From positions 153,593 to 217,592 of the forward strand of contig QJPP01002921.1 in the NCBI GenBank assembly GCA_003996215.1: DNA of 64,000 nucleotides, read 5' to 3'. Source of the stretch: Jaltomata sinuosa. Its lineage: Eukaryota; Streptophyta; Magnoliopsida; Solanales; Solanaceae. This document shows, piece by piece, positions 22,130-32,035 of the stretch (positions are counted from its first letter, which is position 1; each line of letters opens with the position of its first letter). The position numbers were made by a program, and so were the translations under genes. The notes under the pieces were generated by a model. It was not told where the DNA came from. It worked only from the letters and a program-made list of their open reading frames with translations, and did no database searches.

Positions 22130-23210
22130 AAGGCTGACATCGCTCTTCATTTCAGAAGAAGTCATCAGGACCAGTGCATTCTTCAGCCAGTGTTCCTACC
22201 CAAGTCCCCAGGACTCGTCATGATCATTTTGGTAGAGGTTCAGGTTCGCAGTCTCAGGGTAGTGTTGAAAGAGGGATTTCTCACCCTGTTTGCAACAAGT
22301 GTGGAAAGAATCATCTGTGGGAGTGTAAGTTGGGCACAAGTGGTTGCTATGGGTCCGGGTAGGTTGGACACATGATCAAGGATTGTCCTTTAGCTAAGAA
22401 GGTACAGGGAGGTAGTAGGACTCAGTTTACCCCAGTCGCATCAGGGAGTCGACCAACCCATCAGGTTGTTACTTCTAGTTTTGGCGGTCAGCGCCAGAAC
22501 TGACTTTATACCATGTCCTCTCGTCAGAACCATGAGAGTTCACCGGATGTTGTTACTGGTATGTTGAAAGTCTTCTCTATATATGTGTAGGATTTATTGG
22601 ATCCCGGTGCCTCCTTATTTGTCGTTACCCCTTATATTTCTTTTAAGTTTGTGATTTGTCCTGATCAACTTTTAGAATCCTTTTGTGTTACTACTCTTGT
22701 TGGTGAGTCAGTTCTAGCCAAAAGAATCTACCAAAATTTCCCTATCTCAATCCTTCATAGAGCTACTTCAGCAGACCTAGTAGAGTTAGAGATGACTAAT
22801 TTTGACATTATTCTTGGTATGGATTTTTTGTATACTTGTTATGCCTCGGTCGATTGTCGTACTCGAGTTATCAGTTTTAAGTTTCCAAATGAACCTGTCC
22901 TAGAATGGCAAGGTAGTCCTCCATCCTCAAAAGGTCATTTTATATCTTACCTTAAGGCTAGGAAGATGATCTCTATTTGTTATATTTATCTTATAGTTCG
23001 GGTTGTGGACACGGAGTCTGAAGCCCTATATCTTCAGTTTGTTCCTATCTTGAATAAGTTTCTGGAAGTGTTTCCCGAAGATTTGCCCAGAATCCCTCCC
23101 CATCGGGAGACTAACTTTGGAATAGATCTTCTTCCAGATATGAATCATATCTCTATTACTTCCTATAGAATGGCTCCCGTGGAGCTTAAGGAATTTAAGG
23201 ATTAGTTGAA
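22130..23210 (+). pseudogene. gag-protease unit 3, continuing to RT
   Basis: Best preserved unit. The zinc-knuckle region is CYGSG then a stop, with GHMIKDCP after it. The protease frame 22597-23205 (202 codons) is open, with LLDPGASLFVVTP as active site, LAKRIYQNFP, FDIILGMDFLYTCY, VLEWQGSPPSSKG and the RT entry SYRMAPVELKEFKD. DPGA at the active site is the form common in this family. It is the only unit with normal context downstream. Confidence 0.83.
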
Positions 23211-23560
23211 AGACCTCCTTGATAAGGGTTTTATATGACCCAGCATCTCTCTATAGAGTTCTCCAGTCTTATTTGTGCAGAAGAAAGATGGTTCCCTCAG
23301 AATGTATATCAACTACCGTCAGTTGAACAAGGTCAAAATCAAGAATAAGTATCCCATTCCTAAGATTGATGACTTGTTTGATCAGCTTCAGGGTGTTAGT
23401 TTCTTCTCCAAGATCGACCTTAGATCCGTTTATCATCAGCTTTGTATTAGAGAGTGTGATACTCCTAAGACAGCCTTCAAAAGTCGGTATGGTCATTTTG
23501 AGTTTGTTGTTATGTCCTTTGGTTTAACAAGGCTCCATGCATTTGCTACAAATGGGTAAG
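23211..23560 (+). pseudogene. Reverse transcriptase N-terminal fragment
   Basis: After stops at about 23204 and 23238 the frame 23275-23559 reads QKKDGSLRMYINYRQLNKVK, then FFSKIDLRSVYHQL and FEFVVMSFGLT, and ends abruptly before the FIDD motif. It is in opposite orientation to, and homologous with, D at 18640-19050. At about 23550-23565 the sequence switches to minus-strand element E. Confidence 0.85.
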
Positions 23561-23599
23561 GTTTTGGGTTACCTCAAAACCAGCCTGACCCTCCACTTG

Positions 23600-25175
23600 T
23601 GTCTCCTCTATATCTTAACTACTTGTAGCCCCATCTCTGCCCAACAGGTCCTCTAAAGAGTCCTTCCCCTTAGCAGGGGATGCCAAAGCATCATCAAAGA
23701 AACTTAAGTTTGGAGCAAACTGTGTGGCACTTGCTTTCATTTTATCCATATCTTTCCTTAGTGAAACTACTGATCCCTCAAGAGTGTTAACCTGGGAACA
23801 TAATTTACCCATATTTTCAATGAAAGGTTCCAAAGCTACTCTGAATGTAGGTAGGAATGTCCTTAGCTATTGACATAATTGAGAGTTATTATGGTGAGCC
23901 ATGTTCGCAAGATTTTGAAGATCGCTACCCAAAGGAGGATGTAAAGAGGAGGAATTCCTAAGAGGCATAAATTGAACTGTAGCATGTCCCGGCATAAGGG
24001 GAGTAGGAGAATCGGACCATGACTGGGTAGTAGGAATGCAAGGTGTAACATCTCAACTCCCATAACATCAAACCCTACAATTGAACCCTCAGAAGTACCC
24101 AAACCTTGAGAAAGTATCCTATTTTTAACTTTGGGTTCTTCTCATCCCTATTTTGATCTATATCAATAACCCTATTGATGAAAATTGTCTTATTTAGAGG
24201 CTTGAAGTAGGGAATACTGGCCCGAACACAGAGCCAGCTAATGAGAATAGGGAAAGGAATGGATGTGGCCTATTGTGGGGCACTCTTCTTAAATTGTATA
24301 GCCAATATCTCTCTAAAAATTATATGAATCCTCTACATGATGCATGCAATCAGAATAATTGTCTTAATAGATACCCGGTTATAATTCTTGGATGGGAGAA
24401 TCCTCGAGCAAACCAAGTCGATCCATAGATTTGCTTTAAATTTCATGTCTTGCCTAATGAATTTACCACTAGATGTGGCGCAAAGAGGCTGATCTTAACC
24501 AATAATACCAGCTACCCAACCATAATGACTGCCCTTGGTGGCTATCTTCGTATAATATTCAGTCCTCGAAGGAATCAGTTCCTCCCAGCAAATAGAATTG
24601 ATAGTCTTGGGGGTGATGTCTATCGCCTTTCCTTGCACCAACACAAAAGGTAGGCAAGGGAAACTGTCAATGGGCCTTTTGTGCTTCAAGGGATCTTGTC
24701 TTGCCTGATATGAGGCATAGAACTCTCGCACGAACTCCAGGAAGTATGCCCTAGTCAATTCTCAAATGGTGACCAATCACGAGCATCGAACTGCTTTGTC
24801 ATGTTGGGGAAGTCATTTTTTAAGCCTTCCAAGTTGAACCTTTTTCATCTGCAAACAACCTTTTCTCATAGAAGTTGAAATAGTAGGGATTCAACCCCTC
24901 AACACATAATGAATCTGCTCCTCATTACTCATGAGGATGGGACGAACCACTGAGTCCTTGTCTTTTCTCTTAGCCTTGCTTTTATCCTTGGGTTTATCCT
25001 TGCGAGTGTTTCTAATAGGGTTGGTATTGTTTGAAGATATTGCCTGCAAAATGAGGTGAGAAGAAAAATAAACAAAATAAATAATTTTTTTTTGTATTTT
25101 TGAGTATATGGAGAAGAAAACAACTAAGAAAAGCAAGGAACTAAAAATAAAAGAAATGCAAAAAGAAAGGAGCAT
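23600..25175 (-). pseudogene. ORF2: plant transposon protein domain gene, element E
   Basis: The start at 25175 gives a Lys-rich N-terminal stretch after a hydrophobic leader of doubtful reality. Next comes the domain entry FLEFVREFYASY (about 24735), an inner part ending TKGSHYGWVAG, and after a stop the second half LVCSRILPSKN...ISWLCVRASIPY (about 24400-24190). The C-terminus (23833-23615) has coiled-coil-like text (VNTLEGSVVSLRKDMDKMKA). I recognise this from the 'putative plant transposon protein' domain found next to Athila-type elements; its biochemical role is not established. Frame changes and stops make it a pseudogene. Confidence 0.7.
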
Positions 25176-25194
25176 CAGAACTGACTGCCCAACT

Positions 25195-25445
25195 TTTGCA
25201 TGTCACCTACATTTGCCACAAACAGGAATTTGCGGTTCACAAGTGATGCGCAAATGCTAAGCAGTGGCAACAAAATTTTTGAGGGGGTTGCGATTCACTT
25301 GCATGCTGCAAGTCAAAAATCGCGCCCACAAGTTTCACGCAAGTGTCTATGCAGTGAAGGTAGACCTTCTACCAAGCTTTGGCATTGCACTTGTATTCAC
25401 AAAGCAAGAATTGTTGCCGGAAGGTGGTATCCGTGAACACCCCTA
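25195..25445. repeat. Phrase block upstream of ORF2 in element E
   Basis: Degenerate TTGCGGTTCACAAGTGATGCGC, TTGCGATTCACTTGCATGCTGC and CCACAAGTTTCACGCAAGTG variants. The phrase matches the LTR of E (30850-31080), not those of the other families. Confidence 0.55.
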
Positions 25446-26465
25446 TTTACATAAGCAAATTTTACCATATTAAGCACATTTTTAGCATGAACTTATCCCA
25501 ACAGGTACTCAGACTTCCAGGAATAGACTAACCAATAATAGTTCAGCCACACTTGACTTTTTAAACACAATTGATAATTTCCCTTAAGAGAGTCAGTATT
25601 CAATCTATCATCGAGAATCGTTAAGCGAAAAACCCAATCAAGTAGCCTATCTACCCAATGCACATGAATCTCACACTCTCAACTAAGTTTTCTTATTTAA
25701 ATAAGGATATTTTTTTACGCACATGAAACGATCACATGGATAATTAACATATAACACCCCATCATAATTTGAAAGAATTTGAACAACAACTTCACTACAA
25801 TGATTATTTGTCCATAAGAACGACGTCACCCATCCTATCATCAGGCTAAATCATGCATTATAATCAAACAGGGTTACTCAGATTTCACCCTAGCTACAGA
25901 CAAGTCATGAATCCATATTAACAATCAAAGTATGAATTGATATTAATGAACAAAGTAGCGAGTAATTATCTACCATGATTCACTATTTTAGCATACAAGA
26001 TAATAAAATGGACCCACAATAATACTTCAATCATGAAAAACTGAAGGAATTAGGGAAAGGGGAATCCACATTATCATGATAACAATGTAGCTCATATTAA
26101 TCAAAGATTCAACTTTAAACTTAAAGGATAATATCAATAACATGAGTGTGAGTGTGAGAGTGAGAAGTAAAACATAAAGGAGAGTGGATATTTAAAGCTC
26201 TTTGTCAATGAAGGATTCACATTAAATCTCACAAAAAATTAAGGATGACGACAGTTGTTTATCAGTTGTGTAGCAGTGGTGGTGAGTGAGAGTAGGAGAG
26301 GGAGTTGAAGGATTTGTAGAAATGGAGGTTTGTCGACAATGGAGTTTGAGGGAGTTTGAGAGTGAACGAAAAAGAAGAGAAATCAAGTGAAAGGGGAAAG
26401 AAAACTATGAAACACGTGATTCAACCATCGAGTCGGGTAAGTCAATGAGTAGGTCAAGGGATTTA
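25446..26465. other. Non-coding internal region of element E
   Basis: No gene seen. It contains the shared motif at 25571-25615 on the minus strand and a purine-rich (GAGTGA/GAGAGT) stretch at 26140-26390. Confidence 0.5.
25571..25615 (-). other. Shared short motif in element E
   Basis: The minus strand reads CGATGATAGATTG...CTCTTAAGGGAAATTATC, matching J 2050-2090 and the two copies in F. In E it lies before ORF2, in F after it. Confidence 0.55.
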
Positions 26466-26469
26466 AAAT

Positions 26470-26765
26470 CCATACATGCATTTACGGTTCACTTACCGAT
26501 GCAAGTGACTTACTACCTGCAAGTCATGCACAAACGATGACTAATTTGAACTTTTTCTTCAAGGTATTTTTTTCCAAGTTGTGTTCCACTTGCGGCTTCC
26601 AGTCGGCATTTGTATACCGTAAGTATACCACAAATGACCTATTTTTTCCTTAATTTTTCTAGGTATTCTATGAAGGGAAGAATTTCACTTGCATCCCACA
26701 AACGGGGATTTGCGGTCTGCAAGTGTCTCACAAGTCCATTCCAGTGGCCTTCCAACATTTTGAAG
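26470..26765. repeat. Phrase block after the hairpin in element E
   Basis: TTTACGGTTCACTTACCGATGC, CCACTTGCGGCTTCC, CACAAACGGGGATTTGCGG and GCAAGTGTCTCACAAG are variants of the phrase also found in E's LTR and before its ORF2. Confidence 0.55.
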
Positions 26766-26835
26766 TTTACCCAAGCTTCTGCATTCCTAAACACACAAAA
26801 GACAACAAAAAGTGAAGTAAAGCAAAATCAAATAA

Positions 26836-26886
26836 GCATTTGGGTTGCCTCTCAAGAATCACTTTATTTAATATTGTGGTATGATG
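26836..26886 (-). other. Conserved hairpin element in element E
   Basis: The minus strand reads TTGAGAGGCAACCCAA: arms TTGAG/CCCAA with one mismatch round the AGGCAA loop, preceded by ATATTAAATAAAGTG. It aligns over about 50 nt with J 1375-1425 and F 45449-45498. Confidence 0.68.
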
Positions 26887-27094
26887 ATATCAGCTAAAGA
26901 TTATGGAGCACCCAAATGAATGCCTAGAAGATCATCAAACTTCCATCCAAAGAGTCAAATGTACTTTCTCACAATGGTCAACCAAGCTTCCCTTTGTTCT
27001 TTAACTCCTTGGAGGTGGACATTTGTAATGTGTCATTGGGACTAAGATAAATGTCCCTCAAGTGTGGTGGACTAGGATTGAACTCTGAACTTGT

Positions 27095-27660
27095 CTAGGT
27101 AGAGGAATCTACACCCTTCATGGTCTTTCCGACCTTCTTGGAGTCTCTTACAACTAACTCATCATTTTTCACAATATTTTCATTCGACGATTCCCTTAAA
27201 ATAATTTCGTAAAAATTCATCTTAACCAACTCTTCACTTGTATTAATCATAAATATCACTTGCAAGTCCTTTTGTGGCTTCATTGATTTGCACACACTAA
27301 AGGTTACCTCCTCTTCACCCACACATAATTTCAACTCTCTGCACTCAACATCCACTAGAGCATGTCCTGTGGCCAAGAATGGGTGCTCCAAAATTATTGG
27401 AACCTCAAATTCAACCTCATAATAAAGCACTAAAAAGTTATCCAGAAGAATATATTTGTCCACGTTGACCAATACATCATACAATATTCCCACTGGATAT
27501 TTAATCGACCTATCCGCCATGATCAACCTCATAGGTATGGGCTTAGGATCCTCGAGTCCCAACCTCCATGCATGGTTTTCAATGAGATAAAAAAGTGAGG
27601 AATCCTCTTTTCGACTCTTACTCTCCCACTCCAGTCATTGCTTTTCTTTCTTGTCATCTC
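27095..27660 (-). pseudogene. Aspartic protease (Athila type), element E
   Basis: The minus frame 27562-27095 (155 codons) reads DPKPIPMRLIMADRS, then PVGILYDVLVNVDKYILL, FEVPIILEHPFLATG and ALVDVECRELKL. This is the body of the Athila-lineage protease that cuts the gag-pol polyprotein. The catalytic Asp motif should lie just upstream (about 27570-27640) but I cannot read an intact D-[ST]-G-A there. The C-terminal third continues into an acidic tail. RT should follow but is deleted. Confidence 0.8.
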
Positions 27661-27788
27661 TTACGATATTCTCATTTCAAATAAGGATTGGCACAACTAA
27701 AAATCAGACAATGACAGAGCGTCCTGTGATTGCAAGTTCTTGTTTGATCTATAGTGAGAGGAATCAAGTTTATTCTCGCCCCTAGCTC

Positions 27789-28120
27789 TCACAATGCTTT
27801 GGCAAATTGGTAAACACCAATAGTACACAAAATTTTAAAAGCACACACATCTTCTTTCATTTGTGCTAGGTTGCTTTCCATGATAATGCTACAATGATGA
27901 GATACCTCTACAGTGCCCACATACACGTGCCTCTTCTTTGTTAACACATACTTTATGTATCTAACATACCCATGCATTTGAAGTAATGGGTCCACCAATG
28001 GGACATTCACTGATAATTGTTTTAGCATAGCAAGGAACTTTCCTAATTGGGCCTCCTCCTTCCTCTACCTCAGTCTTTGTGGGGAAAGAGGTGGAAATTT
28101 TGGCAATGACAAAGGATTTT
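27789..28120 (-). pseudogene. gag C-terminal / pre-protease region, element E
   Basis: The minus frame 28028-27789 reads LKQLSVNVPLVDPLLQMHGY, then KKRHVYVGTVEVSHHCS and FKILCTIGVYQFAKAL. I recognise this segment as lying between nucleocapsid and protease in Athila/Tat elements. It is in order with gag on its right and protease on its left. Confidence 0.75.
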
Positions 28121-29150
28121 TTGAGACCTTTCCCCTATTTTTACCCTCAATATTAATCACCACTTCAGGAGTGGGGTATACCTTTTACTTATGATATTCT
28201 GAGATTTTTGCATCATTATTAGCACTAGCATCATCTTCCGGCAAGGCGTCACTCGACTTCTCTTTCACTTTCAAATTTTCACTTATCTTCTCTTCACCCA
28301 CAACAACCTTAGCATCATCTACCACACCTTTTAGCATTTTTCAATTCTAGTGACTATCGCCATGCAATGTGCATCTTTTTTAGTATTTGGATGCATGTCA
28401 CTAGGGAGTGTGCCCTTGAGTCTCAGATTCATTTAAGTCGACATCTGAGTCATTTGGGGTTCAATATGTTTTGTAGAAGAAGAATGGGAGCTTATAGTTT
28501 GAGTGAGGATGGACACATCCCTCCTAAATTCAAGAACACCTATATCAGTTGATTCAACTTTCTTCTATACCAAAGCAAGCATATCTTCAATGTTTGAGCT
28601 TTTGGGATCACTCACCCCTGTTTGAAGTGGGGTTACATCGGTTTTGGTAGGAGGAACATGAGGGTTAGAACTTCGATGTTTATACCTATATCTTTCCTTA
28701 TCTTTGTTCCTCCAACTAGATTCATAATCCCTATCTCTTTCTATGTCTTTCCAAGTCCCATCACGATCTTTATTCTAACCTTGATTCCCATTCCCTTGTA
28801 TCCAAGTGCCTTGGTTGGAACCTTGGTAACTAGGGCGTGAACCCGCTACTGTATTTGAGCTAAAATGAGCCTCCTTATCATACAAAAAATACACATCATT
28901 CTTATTATGTGCTTACTCCCTTGGGCTTCGATATCATTTACATTTTTTTCCCGGCACCCATCATATTCTTGGTTAGCAAGTCAAGTTGCATCATCATTTT
29001 AGCCATCACTTATTTCTTCTCCTCATTTTTTGCCTCATCTCCTTGGTGCCAATCAGGGAGGTTACACTTGTTGCCCCCTTGGTTTCCCAAGTATCCCATG
29101 CATGATTCATCTTTGTCTTCCTATCAAGCAAAGCTTTAAAGGTCTGATCC
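28121..29150 (-). pseudogene. Degraded gag middle part, element E
   Basis: No long frame is open, but position and Ser/Pro/Asn-rich short frames fit the variable gag linker of Athila elements. I did not find an intact zinc knuckle. The short frames on both strands are not supported as genes. Confidence 0.45.
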
Positions 29151-29690
29151 ATCAAAGAACCGCTGGATAAATTGTTTGCAACTGCCTTATTGATCCAATC
29201 CAAGGACCTATAGAAATTTGCGATGAATATTCATCGAGGAGGTCGTGGGCTAGACATTGTATTACTTTCTTTTTGAAATGCAACCATGCCTCATGAAGAG
29301 GTTCACCCAGCAATTGGCTAAAATTTGTGATTTTATCACGCAATAATGTACAGGATGGAGGGAAGAATTGATCATGAAAATCTTCAATGAGCTCATCCCA
29401 AGATGTAATAGAACCTTTAGAAAGTTCATCAAGCCATGTCATAGCTTCCCACATTAAGTAGAATGGAAAAATCCTCAAGTGAATCGATTCTTCGCTAATA
29501 TTTGTGATGTTAAAGGGTTGGAAAATCATCACAAATTTCTTCATGTGGCAATTCGCATCCTTGTACGGGAGTCCACCTAATAGTCCCTTCATTTTCAATA
29601 GATGCAACATTATATTTGTGACATAAAATGTGACATTCCCTACCATCGGAGGTAGAAAAATAGAACTTGCCATACCCTCATGACCCATAG
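29151..29690 (-). pseudogene. gag capsid domain, element E
   Basis: 178 codons are open on the minus strand. They contain the retrotransposon gag signature: NCHMKKFVMIFQPFNIT near residue 45, LRIFPFYLMWEAMTWLDEL near 75, SWDELIEDFHDQFFPPS near 97, and EPLHEAWLHFKKKVIQCLAHDL near 128. Gag packages the RNA in virus-like particles. It starts about 160 bp after the primer-binding site, as expected. It is truncated by frameshift after IGSIRQL. Confidence 0.85.
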
Positions 29691-29845
29691 GGTCACGTCA
29701 TCCATATGACCATCAAAACTAGCAGTGTCGCTAGCATTGCACTCATTTTGTCACCTAGAAAGATTAAAAGAAAAAACAAAATGAATTGCAACAATGTTCA
29801 AACAAGAGTGAATAAATAAACAAGGGAGGAAATCTAAAATCGCAA

Positions 29846-29863
29846 TCTCCAATAATAGCGCCA
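29846..29863 (-). other. Primer-binding site of element E (Asp tRNA type)
   Basis: The minus strand reads TGGCGCTATTATTGGAGA. Against the complement of the 3' end of plant Asp tRNA (TGGCGCCGTTGCCGGGGA) it has six changes, all C-to-T or G-to-A. Confidence 0.75.
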
Positions 29864-29867
29864 AAAT

Positions 29868-31283
29868 TAATAACACCCAAATCCACTCTTCCATAAACAG
29901 AGAGTATACACAGTCATTGGTAATATAACTTACCCTACTAGGTAGGGGTTGATACTACAAGGATTAGGAAACATATTTAACCAAATTTTTATTTCAAATC
30001 ACTACTAACTTGCACATTGTATAAAAATAATAATAACTAAGAAATGGGGCGTTTAACATAACAAGTTTGTTTTCAAATTAATTGTAACCACTTGCAATGT
30101 TAACACTTCTTGTATTATATGTGTAATTGGGATCCTAGGGATGTGCTTTGTATGGGGTAGTAACTATAATCGGGATTAATAGATTCCTTTGATTTGATTA
30201 TGATATAGATAGCATTGGTTTAGGCTATGCTCAAAGTTTCTCAACCCAAGAGCATCTATACTTTGGATTCTCTCTCTCGAACCCCAAAGTGAATTCACAA
30301 TTAACCAACCAATTTGAGCTTGAGGGGACTAAGCTATCTCTAGCCTTAGACCTTAGATGGGAAAATTCTCAAATCCTCACTAATGCGATCTTACTCAATT
30401 ACAATCCCCTTTCTCAAGCAAGATTTGAATTAGAGAACTAAATAAATATTTGCAACCACTAATTATATAATTAAAACTTGAAGAAATCATCATATCATTA
30501 CTTTATAATAAAATCTAAAAGTAAATTAATCAATACCCAATTATAATTATACACCTACCATTTCATACACCCCTGGAAATGGAATTAGCTACTCATAGAA
30601 AAAGAAATTATACCCTAAGAGTGTTCCTCAATATTAGCCATAAGTAGAATAAATCCAAATCCTAGCATTAATTTATCAACAATAGTATTTTCTAATTGGA
30701 GAAGATGAAGTCACCAAGTACTTTTTCTCCCTAGCTAGTACAATACCCATTGGCGAATTTTTAGAATTTGAATTCGATGTTCAAATCCCCAAAATTCATA
30801 CTTGAAAACACCAATCACGACTAAAAATATCTGGACAAAAATAACCCACCATCACTTCTTGCGGGCGCAATTGCCCACTTGTGGCATTCAAGAGCCTTAT
30901 AAAGTTGCCAGACTTCTATTTTGTCTTGCACTTCATTTGCGTGCCGCAAAGGCTTGTTTGCCCCCGCAACTACAAAGGGCAGTTTTACTAAATTCAGTTT
31001 TTTGGACTTGGCCTTTTCCTTCCATTGGTGGACCACTTGCACCCACAAGTGGCCTTTTGAGCTTCGCAGACGCCCGTTCTTGACTTGGATTCTTTTCTTA
31101 GCTCATCGCTTGAGTTTTTGCCTTTTTTTTTGCCCTTTTGGGTCCAAATAATTATTCTTTATCAAATCTTATGAATTCCTGCACATAACAGATTAATGAC
31201 TTAACATCCATCTAATAAGCACAAGATTTAGGTAATGATTCATGCTTACGAGCTCAATAAATTAGTAGATTGCCTACATATTA
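29868..31283 (-). repeat. 5' LTR of element E (Athila type, ~1416 bp)
   Basis: The minus-strand LTR starts TAATATGTAGG...AATCTACTAATTTATT, which aligns base by base with the F and J LTR starts. It ends GGGTGTTATTA next to the primer-binding site. An internal CG-rich block lies at 30850-31080. The outer flank is CTGAC (31284-31288); its partner is lost with the 3' LTR. Confidence 0.78.
30850..31080. repeat. CG-rich phrase block in LTR E
   Basis: CTTGCGGGCGCAATTGCCCACTT, TTTGCGTGCCGCAAAGG, GCCCCCGCAAC and CACTTGCACCCACAAGTGG. It begins about 205 bp from the LTR start, the same offset as in the F, H and J LTRs. Confidence 0.6.
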
Positions 31284-32035
31284 CTGACCAAACTTGTAAT
31301 TCTTTTTTCCCTTTTGTTCAAATGTGCATATACCCGATAGAGAAGTCAAATAAGTTAAATGATTCTCCAACTCACTCTACTTCCCATATGATCCTACACT
31401 CTTAATCACACACCTGAAATTCCCTCTTCAACTTCCATAACCATCACGGTCACCACCATAAGAGATGACTCCCACTTTTTCACTTCCATCATCATTATTC
31501 AAGTCTCATAGCGCTCGCACACACACACACCATTCTTTTCTCGATCAAGAAATTCTCCACAAAGGTAAGGTTTTCACTAAATCTTTATTGGGTATTTCTT
31601 TGACTTGCAACACCTAAGGGTTCATGTATTAGAATTTTTATGGAACCCTAGGTATGTAATTTTTAATTTGAGAAATAGAATGGATGTTGATTTGTGTTTC
31701 TTCATGTGGATCTAAATAATTGGAGTTGATTGATTGAATTTTAATGCTAAAAGTGGATTTACGTTGGTTATGGGTATTATTATCCATTGAGTCAGAGGGC
31801 ATTATGACTAACTCTGCTTCGGAAACAAAATCGAATGTTGTTTTGCCTGCCAAACTCTTAATGATCTCCCTTGAATTAAATATTGGTTATGATTGAGCAA
31901 CCTATTGTGTTTGAATTTTTTTACGAGAGGATTGCAATTTCGATGATCGTAGCTTGTTGCTTGAAGTAAGAAAAAATGGTGAACATCGGCCCAAACTAGA
32001 TTGTTTCACTTTACAACAAAACTTATGAAGCATGA
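31284..32035. other. Sequence between elements E and C, no gene seen
   Basis: 750 bp with no recognisable coding or LTR sequence. It has a short (CA)n tract at about 31510-31522. It may be older host DNA or a remnant of the element into which E and C inserted. Confidence 0.4.

Larger units (their letters stand above)
20101..23145 (+). repeat. Three tandem copies of a ~1.0-kb gag zinc-knuckle + protease segment
   Basis: Units start near 20116, 21127 and 22130 (anchor GACATYGCTCTTCAT at 20123, 21133 and 22136; spacing 1010 and 1003). Each unit runs from the gag tail through the zinc knuckle and protease into the PR-RT linker (REXNF..IDL), then jumps back to the gag tail. The shared GAGG at the join suggests microhomology or unequal exchange. 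Only the third unit goes on into RT. Confidence 0.85.
23561..31283 (-). mobile_element. Element E: Athila-type element lacking RT-RNase H-integrase
   Basis: From right to left on the minus strand: 5' LTR (29868-31283), primer-binding site (29846-29863), gag (29688-about 27790), protease (27610-27095), conserved hairpin element (26886-26836), non-coding text with two phrase blocks, and an ORF2-type gene (25175-about 23600). Only about 210 bp separate protease from hairpin, so the whole RT-integrase part is deleted. The 3' LTR is missing; the element ends at the junction with the RT fragment at about 23560. Confidence 0.8.

Noticed and set aside
31284..32035. Possible host gene fragment between E and C
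   Set aside because: No frame above about 70 codons, no splice-consistent exon pattern that I could support, no known protein motif.
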